From positions 124,001 to 188,000 of the forward strand of contig JANSWY010000002.1 of the NCBI GenBank assembly GCA_024743255.1: a stretch of DNA of 64,000 bases, in the 5' to 3' direction. This DNA comes from a bacterium. GTDB lineage: Bacteria > Bacteroidota > Bacteroidia > Cytophagales > Cyclobacteriaceae. Of this stretch, positions 44,944 through 53,503 are shown piece after piece (position 1 is the first letter of the stretch; each line of letters opens with the position of its first letter). The notes under the pieces were generated by a model, which saw nothing but the letters and a program-made list of their open reading frames with translations, made no database searches and was not told where the DNA came from. The position numbers and the translations under genes were made by a program.

Positions 44944-45684
44944 TTATTCACAAATCCTTTCCAAATTTGCCCTATACTTCTTCTCACAAACCTTTTTATC
45001 ATAGCCAGGCTCATCAGTTGTTACTGTAGCTGGTGTACAGTTTTTTTTATCCCAACAAATTCTCGCCATTCTAAATGCAACAACAGTGCCATCACCCATC
45101 TCTATGGTTTCGCCATTTTTAGTAATAAATTCGATTTTAGCGGATTTTCCTTTGGAGTATCGAAAATCACCATCCAGGCCCAAAACCTTCCTGTGATCAT
45201 AAACTGCTAATATTCCCGTTATTACACGAGCGTCTGGAATCCCGATATTGCCAGCAAACGCGTTTGTTGTATCAGCATTCAAAAGAGAATCTATTCTGCT
45301 CCTGATATCTTCATTACTTTTCACTTGTATCTCATGAATCCTATACCTTGAAGAAGTACTGGCTGTCAAATTAACTAGTACTGAGTCGTCAAATATCCCC
45401 ATACTTTGTATCTGAGATTTGACTCTTTTAAATTTTGTTTCGTTGTATGTTATAGGTGCAGGAGTTACTATTTCAAAATCTCCAGCCAAATCACTGTATC
45501 TGTCAAATTTGTGTTTTGTCAAACTGGCTTTGGTTCTGATTCCGTATGTTCCTAGAATAGCATTAGAAGGTGATCCCGTACGATATTGACTATATCTATC
45601 ATCTTTCAGCCATGCATTTTTACAACCATTAGTTACAAGAAGAATCAAGAATGCTTGGACTAAAATTGTTGAACTAAGTTTCAT
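44944..45684 (-). CDS. Hypothetical lipoprotein-like protein
   Basis: 246 residues. A hydrophobic N-terminus ends L-V-T-N-G-C, a loose lipobox. The mature part is mixed alpha/beta with several Cys near the C-terminus (R-I-C-W-D-K-K-N-C, K-V-C-E-K-K, E-R-I-C-E) that could form disulfides. No family is recognised. It lies between greB and the third LytTR system, all on the minus strand, with about 150 bp on its downstream side. Confidence 0.5.
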   Translation of the reverse strand: MKLSSTILVQAFLILLVTNGCKNAWLKDDRYSQYRTGSPSNAILGTYGIRTKASLTKHKFDRYSDLAGDFEIVTPAPITYNETKFKRVKSQIQSMGIFDDSVLVNLTASTSSRYRIHEIQVKSNEDIRSRIDSLLNADTTNAFAGNIGIPDARVITGILAVYDHRKVLGLDGDFRYSKGKSAKIEFITKNGETIEMGDGTVVAFRMARICWDKKNCTPATVTTDEPGYDKKVCEKKYRANLERICE

Positions 45685-45752
45685 GAAATATCTGATTTTT
45701 TAGGACTCTAAAGCTTAGAATAAAGTCCTAAATTGCATTATTCACTTCAATA

Positions 45753-45779
45753 AAGAAATACCCACAATTAGGTATTTTG
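45753..45779. repeat. Hairpin element shared with 54749-54776
   Basis: AAAGAAATACC, a short spacer with CAATTA, then GGTATTT; arms AAATACC (45756-45762) and GGTATTT (45771-45777). The same element, with a few changes, recurs at 54749-54776. It lies just downstream of the LytTR regulator stop (45835, minus strand) and may serve as its terminator. Confidence 0.5.
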
Positions 45780-45834
45780 TTAGCTAAATACCTCCATTGG
45801 ACAAATGACAACCACAACTATTCAGCTGCATTCC

Positions 45835-46533
45835 CTATATCCACTTCTCCCTCAACTCCTTATACTTAGTCCTTCCAATAGGAATTGACTCACCATTTTT
45901 AAGCACAGCCAGGTATTTACTTCCTGATGATACTTTCACTTCCTTCACTTCAGACATCTTGACTAAGTAGGATTTATGAATCCTTATAAACTGAGGGGAT
46001 AGGAGCTGCTCTAGTTTTTCGAGGGACTTGTCGTGCAGTTCTTTGATGCCATCTTGAATGATGAGCTCGGAATAGGCACCTGCACCTTTGATGTAGATCA
46101 CATCTTCAATTGGTACGAGCTGAATTGTATGTCTTTTCTTCACAGATAAGTACTTAACCTCGTGGGATTTTTCCTTGTGTTCTGAGACTATGCGGTTAAA
46201 AGCTTGCTCCAAACGATCTCTGTTGAATGGCTTGGGTACAAAATCTAATACTCCATATTCAAAAGCTCTAAGTGCCTGATTGGTATTGGCAGAAACAACA
46301 ATTGTATGAAATGCCCCAGAAACTGTGCGAGCGAGTAGATCGAAACCATCTTCACCGTTTAGATTTAGATCCAGGAGTACAACATCCAAAGTGTTGGTTT
46401 CTATAAAGGATAATCCATCCTGAAGAGTGTTGATCACCGTTAAAGAATTCAAATTGCTGCCTAAAATGTCGCGAGTTAATCGCTCCACCCGTTTGGCAAT
46501 TCTTGATTCATCCTCTATGATTAAGACCTTCAT
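45835..46533 (-). CDS. LytTR-family response regulator
   Basis: 232 residues from ATG 46533, which overlaps the kinase stop (ATGA). The receiver domain has E7-D8, phospho-acceptor Asp55 (L-L-D-L-N-L-N-G) and Lys in V-P-K-P-F. The LytTR domain has V-I-Y-I-K-G-A-G-A-Y-S-E-L and R-I-H-K-S-Y-L-V-K. It pairs with the 7TM kinase and may bind the direct repeat at 48350-48378, upstream of the divergent esterase operon (inference). Confidence 0.92.
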   Translation of the reverse strand: MKVLIIEDESRIAKRVERLTRDILGSNLNSLTVINTLQDGLSFIETNTLDVVLLDLNLNGEDGFDLLARTVSGAFHTIVVSANTNQALRAFEYGVLDFVPKPFNRDRLEQAFNRIVSEHKEKSHEVKYLSVKKRHTIQLVPIEDVIYIKGAGAYSELIIQDGIKELHDKSLEKLEQLLSPQFIRIHKSYLVKMSEVKEVKVSSGSKYLAVLKNGESIPIGRTKYKELREKWI

Positions 46534-48212
46534 TTTTCTTCGGAATGTATTTTCAAGGTGTTCTTCCAACCGTGTTCTACAGGTTGAGAATCAAATTCCC
46601 ATCTGTCTCCATAACTTTCTGTAAGTCTGGCTTTTATGTACTTAGTCCCTGTACCTTCCTCTAAGACTGAAGATTGCTTGGCGATTGTTGCGAAAGTCAA
46701 AAATGTATAGCTTTTGAACTCATCATTCGATTCGTAGATAAGCTTAAACTTGATACTGTTATCAGCCAAAGGCAAGCTGTGTGTGATTCCGTTTTCCAAT
46801 AGCGTATGAATAACAGCAGGAGGGATGGTCTGATCATTTTCTATCCCTTCGTCCTCCCAGGAATAGTTAATTTCCTTTCTGTAAGCCATGATTTCCAGGT
46901 GAGAACGACAAAGTTCAATTTCCTGATCAATCGGGATAAGCATTTTATCCTCAATGCGATTGAAAAGTTCAAATTCCCTGGCCAGTGCTTCAATGAATAG
47001 TACACCCTTTTTAGGTGCTTCTTCTACCCAGTCGATTAATGAAGTCAGGGTATTGAGTAGGAAGTGGGGTTGAATGTTCTTTTTAAGCAATTCCAGCTGC
47101 AAACGTGTAGACTGAACTAGTGATTCCTCATACGCCAATTGCTGATCTCTGATTCTCATGGATAGTAGATACAACATGCCTAAAAGAATCAGTCCCAATC
47201 CAGCATAGAGGCTGACAACAAACCCAATACCTGCAAAAATAGCCATGGATAGTAGTAAAGTCACAATCACCAGTCGAGCACCTTTTACCTTTTTATAAGC
47301 ACCATATACAACTATCCCAAAAGAGAAAACCCACGTACATGACACTGCTACAATTGATTTGAGTCCAAATGCATGTGGCTTTATGAAAACCATGACGAGT
47401 AGGATTCCTCCATAGACAATTAAGTACCACTTCTGATGTGGAAATGGAAACTGCATGGAGAAATAGAAAGGAATCAAAAATGAAATACCTAACAATAAGA
47501 CGCTGATTACCTGAAGTCTTATGACGTGTAAGCTGTAGTGCATGGGTAAGTATTCCCTGCTAAAAACAGTCAGAACTAACCCAAAAACAAGCAAACAACA
47601 AATGCTAAATACAAGTGTAGAATAGGCCTTTCTGTTGCTTATGAATAGGAATAGAAAATAGAGAGAGACGATTAAAAATGCTCCGGCAAACATATGCATG
47701 TAGGCATTCTCAATAAGTCCTTTTGTCAGCAAATCATCGTAGTAACCTATGTCAAACTCAAATATTCTGGTATGATCCGGAAAGTGAAGCAAACTGGCTC
47801 TTAGCGCCAAAACATGATTACCTGAATCTGAGAGGTGAGCAGGAATACTATAGGTGACCCAGAGTTCTCCCTCTGGTGAGAGTTCGGATTCTTGTCCGGG
47901 ATTTCCATTTTTTGCTATTAATACTCCGTCCCAGAATAGTTCGTATTCACCATAGGCTTCCAATTGAACTCCATATTGACGTAATTCTTCCGGAGCGTTT
48001 AGTATTTCAATGTTATATCGATACCACAGAATCCGACCATCTTCCATGATAGGGGGCTTTCTGGTCCAATCTGAATCATCTAATTGAACAGAAGACCATG
48101 AGGGATCGTCACCGATTTTATAAAGTATTTCGTGAACCTTGTATACTGGATCCTGGGCAAGTGCCATGCTTTGTACTAAAATCAGAATAAAGAGCAGGAG
48201 TTGTTGTCTCAA
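46530..48212 (-). CDS. 7TM-type LytS sensor histidine kinase with jelly-roll sensor
   Basis: 560 residues. A signal peptide (ending A-L-A-Q) precedes a beta-galactosidase-like jelly-roll domain (about 25-165, W-S-S-V-Q-L-D-D-S-D-W and W-Y-R-Y-N-I-E-I), then seven membrane helices (about 175-360). A LytS-type kinase domain follows, with K-K-N-I-Q-P-H-F-L-L-N-T-L (phospho-acceptor His) and L-L-E-N-G-I-T-H. The layout resembles 7TMR-DISM receptors. The only initiator that preserves the signal peptide is TTG at 48212. It is coupled to the LytTR regulator. Confidence 0.87.
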   Translation of the reverse strand: MRQQLLLFILILVQSMALAQDPVYKVHEILYKIGDDPSWSSVQLDDSDWTRKPPIMEDGRILWYRYNIEILNAPEELRQYGVQLEAYGEYELFWDGVLIAKNGNPGQESELSPEGELWVTYSIPAHLSDSGNHVLALRASLLHFPDHTRIFEFDIGYYDDLLTKGLIENAYMHMFAGAFLIVSLYFLFLFISNRKAYSTLVFSICCLLVFGLVLTVFSREYLPMHYSLHVIRLQVISVLLLGISFLIPFYFSMQFPFPHQKWYLIVYGGILLVMVFIKPHAFGLKSIVAVSCTWVFSFGIVVYGAYKKVKGARLVIVTLLLSMAIFAGIGFVVSLYAGLGLILLGMLYLLSMRIRDQQLAYEESLVQSTRLQLELLKKNIQPHFLLNTLTSLIDWVEEAPKKGVLFIEALAREFELFNRIEDKMLIPIDQEIELCRSHLEIMAYRKEINYSWEDEGIENDQTIPPAVIHTLLENGITHSLPLADNSIKFKLIYESNDEFKSYTFLTFATIAKQSSVLEEGTGTKYIKARLTESYGDRWEFDSQPVEHGWKNTLKIHSEEK

Positions 48213-48349
48213 TGGAATTTCATTCGGTTCTACTGTAAGATTACTAAATGATTTGAATACATGCGATGCGCTGTTCCAATTATTGCTTTGGATTGTAATT
48301 GAGATTGTTGCTCAGGATTAAGATTGGGGGCGTTTCAGTGTTTTTTAGA

Positions 48350-48378
48350 GCAGTTCATTCAAGCATAGAGCAGTTGGT
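48350..48378 (+). promoter_or_regulatory. Candidate LytTR binding direct repeat
   Basis: GCAGTTCAT (48350-48358) and GCAGTTGGT (48370-48378) each match eight of nine positions of the LytTR box [TA][AC][CA]GTTN[AG][TG]. They are spaced 20 bp centre to centre, about two helical turns, as LytTR dimers require. They lie 70-98 bp before the esterase ATG and about 140 bp from the kinase start. Confidence 0.5.
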
Positions 48379-48447
48379 GAATTATACGGTGAAAAATCAC
48401 AACTCAGCCCGGATGTTTGCAGTACAACCCTCCAAAAACTCAAACAA

Positions 48448-49641
48448 ATGAATAAATCTCAAACTAACCTCAAGAAAGAATTACTCAAAACTTACCCAGG
48501 AATTAGGATCACAATAATGCTATTGCTTGTGAGCTTATTACCGCTGACTTCCGTCTTTGCTCAAGATGAATCTTCCGATTCGGATGGACTTAGTCAACCA
48601 GCGGTCATTTTAGGTCAGAAATCTTCCCTTAAGTCAGAAGTATTAGATGAGACCATTCCATTATCAATTCATCTACCAGAGAATTACGAAGGTGACAAGA
48701 AATCCTATCCGGTTATTTATATGCTCGGTTCAGATTACAAGGCTAGGTTCGCTATGTTAGCTTCAACGCTGGATTACATGGGAGAGGGGCAGATTCCTGA
48801 GATGATCCTAATTGGAATAGACTTGCCAGATGGAAATAGTATTTTGTTGCCAACAAGAGATACTAAAGACACTACCATTCCGGATAATTACATAGAATTC
48901 ATTGAAACAGAATTGATTCCCTACGTTGATGGAAAGTACAGAACTGCTCCATTTAGAGCCCTTTATGGCGCGTCTAACAGTGGTTTTTTTACTGTTTACA
49001 CATTGCTCAATAATCCACATATGTTTAATGCCTACTTTGCGAGCAGTCCGTCCCTAAGGCATATACCAACAGAGCTTCACGAAAAAATAAAATCAGGTCC
49101 ATTAAAAACTATCAAGGAAAACAGATCTCTCCATATCATTTACAGCGATGAAGAAGGCAATCTACCAGAATTAGTTTCTGAATTCTCCAATGTGGTTGCA
49201 AACCACAAACCAGAGAGTTTTGCTTATAAAGTAGATGAGTTGGTGAACCAAGGTCATGTGCCAGCTATAGATTTCAACATGTTTCTCCTTGAGCTATACC
49301 CAGACTTTAATCCCCTGGAAGAGCTGGACTCCTTGGATCAGGTAGTTCAACATTTCGATATGCTATCAAAACGATACGGGTATAAAATTCATCCACCTAT
49401 ATCGGTCTTAATGGACCTTGGTTTTGGTATGATAATAAGTAAGAATTTAGATGTAGCAGAAGAAATCTATGAATATTCATTAAAACTGTATCCTGAAGGC
49501 AAGTTATTGTATGTCGGAATGGGTGTTGTTCAAAGAAATCAAGGCCAGGTTGAAAACGCCAGACTCATGTTTGAAAAAGCACTGGCAATTGATCCTGAAT
49601 ATTCGCTGGCTAAAAGGTGGCTAAAGAGACTTGAAGAGTAA
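48448..49641 (+). CDS. Secreted Fes/IroE-type esterase with C-terminal TPR
   Basis: 397 residues with a signal peptide ending S-V-F-A-Q. The alpha/beta-hydrolase part (about 45-300) follows the putative-esterase pattern: P-V-I-Y-M-L-G-S-D near the start, nucleophile Ser176 in Y-G-A-S-N-S-G, and a late His in V-N-Q-G-H-V-P. About residues 330-395 form TPR helices (G-Q-V-E-N-A-R-L-M-F-E-K-A-L-A-I-D-P). Substrate unknown. It is first in a three-gene run with the pseudo-beta-lactamase (39-bp gap) and propeller protein. Confidence 0.82.
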   Translation: MNKSQTNLKKELLKTYPGIRITIMLLLVSLLPLTSVFAQDESSDSDGLSQPAVILGQKSSLKSEVLDETIPLSIHLPENYEGDKKSYPVIYMLGSDYKARFAMLASTLDYMGEGQIPEMILIGIDLPDGNSILLPTRDTKDTTIPDNYIEFIETELIPYVDGKYRTAPFRALYGASNSGFFTVYTLLNNPHMFNAYFASSPSLRHIPTELHEKIKSGPLKTIKENRSLHIIYSDEEGNLPELVSEFSNVVANHKPESFAYKVDELVNQGHVPAIDFNMFLLELYPDFNPLEELDSLDQVVQHFDMLSKRYGYKIHPPISVLMDLGFGMIISKNLDVAEEIYEYSLKLYPEGKLLYVGMGVVQRNQGQVENARLMFEKALAIDPEYSLAKRWLKRLEE

Positions 49642-49680
49642 AACCCAATCTATCTAAAACCAATTTCCAAAGTATCAATA

Positions 49681-51477
49681 ATGAAAAATAGCATTTCAAT
49701 CTTCATCTTATTCATTCTATTTCAATCCTGTGCTGAAAAGTCAGTGGAGAAATCTACAGCTGACTTCATAAAAGAGGTTGAAACCGGACTGACTACACGA
49801 GTACATATAGCTGGTGATTCTACCTGGACTATAGAAGAACGAATGGAGCATTACGGAATTCCGGGAGTTAGTATTGCCGTAATTCATGAAGGCAAAATCG
49901 CCTGGAGTAAGGGCTATGGTGTTATGGATAAGGAAAGTAAAGTACCCGTAACAACAGAAACCCTTTTTCAAGCCGCAGCTACAAGTATGCCGATATCAGC
50001 TTTTGGGGCATTGCAGCTTGCAGAAGCGAATAACTTAGACTTAGATAAAAACATCAATAGCTACTTAAAATCATGGCAAGTTCCTGATAATGAGTTTACT
50101 AAAGAAGAAGAAGTCACACTTAGAAATATCTTAAATCATTCTGCAGGAATACATCCTCGTGGAACAGGTTCATATCGTCAAACCGAAGAACTTCCAACTC
50201 TTCTGGAAATTCTTAATGGATCAACTCCAGCATCAAACGAGGCAATTACAGTCAATAAAGTGCCTGGTGAAAGTGTTCGTTTTGCGTATGCTAGTTACGT
50301 TCCGCTTCAGCAAATGATGAAAGACGTTGAAGGGAAAAATTTCCATGAGATCATGCATAAGTACGTGCTAAAACCCTTAGGAATGAATAATAGCACTTAC
50401 AATCAAACACTCACCTCAGCTCAATTAGAAAAGGCTGCTACAGGTTATCTGCAAGATGGTACTATGGTAAAAGGTAGGAGATATATTAATCCTGCCATGG
50501 CATCAAATGGATTATGGACAACTGCTGAGGACTATGCTAAATTCATCACTCATGTACAGCAATCACCCAAACTAGCAGCTATGATGGGTAAACCTTATGA
50601 TGTAGACAATAGTGGTTGGTCCTTTACACTGGGGTTAGGGTTTCAACTATTAAATAGGGAAGGAGACGTTTACTTCAGGCATCACGGATGGAATAGAGGT
50701 TTTTACGCGGAAATAGCGGCACATAGAGACAATGGGTATGGTGTGGTAGTGCTTACCAACACAACTTTCCCGGCATTCAATGCTGAAGTAATGCGTGCTG
50801 TAGCCATGGCTTATGACTGGAGTAATTATGTTCCTGTGCATGAGAAATTTGAAATTGATCAGACATTAGTTGAGGAAGTAGAAGGGAGGTACAAGTCGGA
50901 AACTGAACTTGTGGAAATCTATCAAGAGAACAATCAGCTATTTTATAAAAACATCCTTAGCGAAGAGGGAATGGAGCTTATTAAAGTATCTGATAGTCTA
51001 TTTGTTAGAAGAAACTCCAGTGCGTTTATTCACTTTAAAAGAGATTCTGAAAGTAGAATCAATTTGAGGTTTCTGAATAGAAACGATAGTTCCGAAATTT
51101 TCAATTTATCCAAAGTTGCTGACGACTATAAAACCCCGGTTGAATTCCTACTTGAAGGCGATTACGAAAATGCAATTATTGCCTACAAGAACTTAAAGAA
51201 GGAAGATCCGACAAACCAAATGGTCACAGAATACTATATCAATGATATTGCCTATGATTTTTACCATGCAGACAGAATGCCATTATCACTCAATACTTTC
51301 AAAGTGAATATTGAACTCTATCCTGATAGCTTCCAGGTATATGCAAGTTATGCCGAGGCTTGTGAAAAAGCCGGCGAGATAGATTTGGCAATCGCAAACT
51401 ATTCAATATCACTTGAAATGAATCCTCAAAACAATCGTGCAAGGAATAAACTCAAGGCATTGCAGGAAGGCGAATAA
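49681..51477 (+). CDS. Pseudo-beta-lactamase lipoprotein with C-terminal TPRs
   Basis: 598 residues with lipoprotein signal F-Q-S-C. The class C serine hydrolase fold is clear (G-V-S-I-A-V-I-H-E-G, L-F-Q-A-A, L-R-N-I-L-N-H-S-A-G-I, H-H-G-W-N-R-G). Where relatives have A-A-S-x-S-K-P, this protein reads A-A-A100-T-S-M103-P: the nucleophile Ser is Ala and the general-base Lys is Met. The second motif is Y-A-S-Y. The enzyme is therefore probably inactive and may bind peptides or cell-wall fragments. TPR helices occupy about 485-598, as in the esterase upstream. Confidence 0.85.
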   Translation: MKNSISIFILFILFQSCAEKSVEKSTADFIKEVETGLTTRVHIAGDSTWTIEERMEHYGIPGVSIAVIHEGKIAWSKGYGVMDKESKVPVTTETLFQAAATSMPISAFGALQLAEANNLDLDKNINSYLKSWQVPDNEFTKEEEVTLRNILNHSAGIHPRGTGSYRQTEELPTLLEILNGSTPASNEAITVNKVPGESVRFAYASYVPLQQMMKDVEGKNFHEIMHKYVLKPLGMNNSTYNQTLTSAQLEKAATGYLQDGTMVKGRRYINPAMASNGLWTTAEDYAKFITHVQQSPKLAAMMGKPYDVDNSGWSFTLGLGFQLLNREGDVYFRHHGWNRGFYAEIAAHRDNGYGVVVLTNTTFPAFNAEVMRAVAMAYDWSNYVPVHEKFEIDQTLVEEVEGRYKSETELVEIYQENNQLFYKNILSEEGMELIKVSDSLFVRRNSSAFIHFKRDSESRINLRFLNRNDSSEIFNLSKVADDYKTPVEFLLEGDYENAIIAYKNLKKEDPTNQMVTEYYINDIAYDFYHADRMPLSLNTFKVNIELYPDSFQVYASYAEACEKAGEIDLAIANYSISLEMNPQNNRARNKLKALQEGE

Positions 51478-51530
51478 ATAACCTCTATATCCAATTAGAT
51501 ATTAAGCATTAGCATACAAAAATAAAGAAA

Positions 51531-52430
51531 ATGAAAACGATCAAATTCTTCATATTGACATTAGCCATCTCGCTAAATAGTCTCTTTGCTCAAGAGAATA
51601 CCGAAAGTAGTTTTAGCTTTCCAATTTTAGAAGGACCATATATGGGGCAGAAGCCTCCAGGACAGATAGCTGAACCTTTTGCACCTGGAATCATCTCTAA
51701 AGGTGGCTGGGAAATAGAAGGGGTGTTTGCACCAGGATTGAACGAGTTCTACTTTACCACACGCGAGAAAAAAGGATCTCCAATAACCGTAATTGGTTTC
51801 CGCCAGACTGGCAATGTTTGGGAAAAGTATACTGAGTTCAAACGTACCGGGGAAATATCATTTTCTCCTGATGGTTCACGCATGCACATGGCCAAAGGTT
51901 ACAAAGACCGAATAGGGGATGGTTGGTCGGAGCGTAAAAGCCTCGGGCCATTATTTGACCGAAAGGACTGGGGAATTATGCGTTTATCGGCATCAGCAAA
52001 TGGCACTTATGTTTTTGATGACTACAAAAGCGGTGATGTAATCCGTATATCCAGAATGAAAGACGGTAAACGGCAACCCCCAGAAGAAATGGGACCCATT
52101 GTAAACTCAGGAGAGTGGACAGCACATCCATTTATTGCACCAGATGAAAGTTACCTGATTTGGGACAGTGAGCGAGAAGGTGGATTTGGAGACTCAGATC
52201 TCTACATCAGCTTCCGACAAGAAGACGGTTCCTGGGGTCCTGCAATTAACATGGGCCCAACAGTCAACTCCGACAAATGGGATGCCTTTGCCACAGTCAC
52301 ATCAGACGGCAAGTACATGCTTTTCAACAGACGCATAGATGACGGCAGTGATGATGAGAAGATGGATACCGATATATATTGGGTTGATGCTGGGATTATT
52401 GAGGAGTTGAGAGGGGAGAGTTTAAATTAA
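51531..52430 (+). CDS. Secreted PD40 (WD40-like) beta-propeller protein
   Basis: 299 residues with a signal peptide ending S-L-F-A-Q. PD40/TolB-type blades are visible: I-S-F-S-P-D-G-S-R-M, S-A-S-A-N-G-T-Y-V-F, I-A-P-D-E-S-Y-L-I-W-D-S-E-R, T-S-D-G-K-Y-M-L-F. Last gene of the probable esterase operon, 53 bp after the pseudo-beta-lactamase gene. Probably a binding or scaffolding protein; ligand unknown. Confidence 0.75.
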   Translation: MKTIKFFILTLAISLNSLFAQENTESSFSFPILEGPYMGQKPPGQIAEPFAPGIISKGGWEIEGVFAPGLNEFYFTTREKKGSPITVIGFRQTGNVWEKYTEFKRTGEISFSPDGSRMHMAKGYKDRIGDGWSERKSLGPLFDRKDWGIMRLSASANGTYVFDDYKSGDVIRISRMKDGKRQPPEEMGPIVNSGEWTAHPFIAPDESYLIWDSEREGGFGDSDLYISFRQEDGSWGPAINMGPTVNSDKWDAFATVTSDGKYMLFNRRIDDGSDDEKMDTDIYWVDAGIIEELRGESLN

Positions 52431-52468
52431 TCGAGATTCAAGTAGTCTAAATAAAAATGGTCAAAAAC

Positions 52469-52504
52469 CACTAGGATTTGCATTTACACATGCAAATCCT
52501 AGTG
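52469..52504. terminator. Strong hairpin terminator between convergent genes
   Basis: A perfect 15-bp stem (52469-52483 with 52490-52504) encloses a 6-base loop. On the minus strand it is followed by GTTTTTGAC, a usable T run for the gene at 52522; on the plus strand it ends the propeller gene. Confidence 0.85.
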
Positions 52505-52521
52505 ATTATAAATGGACCAGG

Positions 52522-52830
52522 TTACTCATCATCATCCACTTCACCCATTGCGATAAATGAGAACTGCCGACTACTAGGATGACCACTTGCATCTCCGGTG
52601 ATTGCGGTGGCCGAACCCGCCGACAAAAACGGAAACACCACATTATCCATCGTGTTTTCGTCTAGGTTGCCATAGCCATTTTGACTACCAACTATTGCTG
52701 GAATATCATTGAAGTTCTGTTCAAAATCAATCGTAAATTGACCTGTTTGTTGTTTAGTTACTTCAAATCCTGAACCAGAAATGATATTTCCATCTTTTCC
52801 GATAGTACCGTAAATTGTTGTCGTTGACAT
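52522..52830 (-). CDS. Small beta-rich protein of unknown function
   Basis: 102 residues, no signal peptide. G-T-I-G-K-D-G-N-I-I-S-G-S-G-F, then a G-Q-F-T-I-D-F strand and D-I-P-A-I-V-G-S. This pattern is seen at the C-termini of some tail-fibre and collagen-like proteins (H-type-lectin-like sandwich), here as a free-standing unit. The tail is acidic (G-E-V-D-D-D-E). Function unknown. Confidence 0.5.
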   Translation of the reverse strand: MSTTTIYGTIGKDGNIISGSGFEVTKQQTGQFTIDFEQNFNDIPAIVGSQNGYGNLDENTMDNVVFPFLSAGSATAITGDASGHPSSRQFSFIAMGEVDDDE

Positions 52831-53143
52831 AATAGTATTTTGGTTTAAATAATTTGTGTGTAATCACCCGATTACACCACTAAGCTGCAATCGCATCAGG
52901 TGATTGAGAAAATGGATGCGTAAGTGGCCTGATATTGCTGGTGAATGTTAAGATATTATGCGTGAGTAAATTGGAGGTCTGAACCAATTGTTATTAAAAT
53001 ATTACTCATTTTAAGAGTGATCTATCGGTTTTTTAACCATTTCAAGATTATTTTTAAATAAAATCTTCAATGCTTGTCCTATTTGATAGACTTCAATCAT
53101 TAAAGAATTGAAATCATATTTAATAACGTAAAAACAAAAAAAC
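52831..53143. other. Divergent intergenic region
   Basis: 313 bp without a gene, between the divergent starts of the small beta-rich protein and the YCII-domain gene. It holds short inverted repeats (AATTGG...CCAATT about 52969-52989; AATCACC...GGTGATT about 52864-52906) and AT-rich tracts that could serve promoters. I see no ORF or RNA gene. Confidence 0.4.
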
Positions 53144-53503
53144 ATGAAAGATTTTATGATGCTTTTCCACAGTGAGCCAAATCCAAATATGGAACCTACT
53201 CCAGCTGAAATTGAGGCAGAAATCAAATTATGGATGGACTGGATCGGAGGGATTGGTGCTCAGGGAAAACTAAAGAATCCTGGAGAAGCATTGGGCTTTG
53301 AAGGCAAGACCGTGCATGCAGATGGTTCTATCACTGATGGACCATACGCCGAACTAAAAGAAATCGTAGGAGGTTTTATGCTTGTTTCTGCTGACACCCT
53401 TGATGAAGCGGTTGAACTAACAAAAGGGTGTCCTGCATTATCCGTTGGTGGAAAGGTAGAGGTCAGAGAAATAATGCCTACAGGAGATCTTCCCAATGAT
53501 TGA
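53144..53503 (+). CDS. YCII-related (DGPF) domain protein
   Basis: 119 residues. A YCII/DGPF-type small alpha/beta barrel protein, with M-L-F-H-S-E-P, W-M-D-W-I, then V-H-A-D-G-S-I-T-D-G-P-Y-A-E-L-K-E (the D-G-P-[FY] signature) and G-G-F-M-L-V. It overlaps the sigma factor gene by 8 bp. DGPF proteins coupled to ECF sigma factors define the ECF42-type pairs; they are co-expressed, but the DGPF role is unclear. Confidence 0.87.
   Translation: MKDFMMLFHSEPNPNMEPTPAEIEAEIKLWMDWIGGIGAQGKLKNPGEALGFEGKTVHADGSITDGPYAELKEIVGGFMLVSADTLDEAVELTKGCPALSVGGKVEVREIMPTGDLPND

Noticed and set aside
44844-45029. 61-codon plus-strand frame
   Set aside because: Runs through G-rich spacer into the opposite-strand lipoprotein gene; no support.
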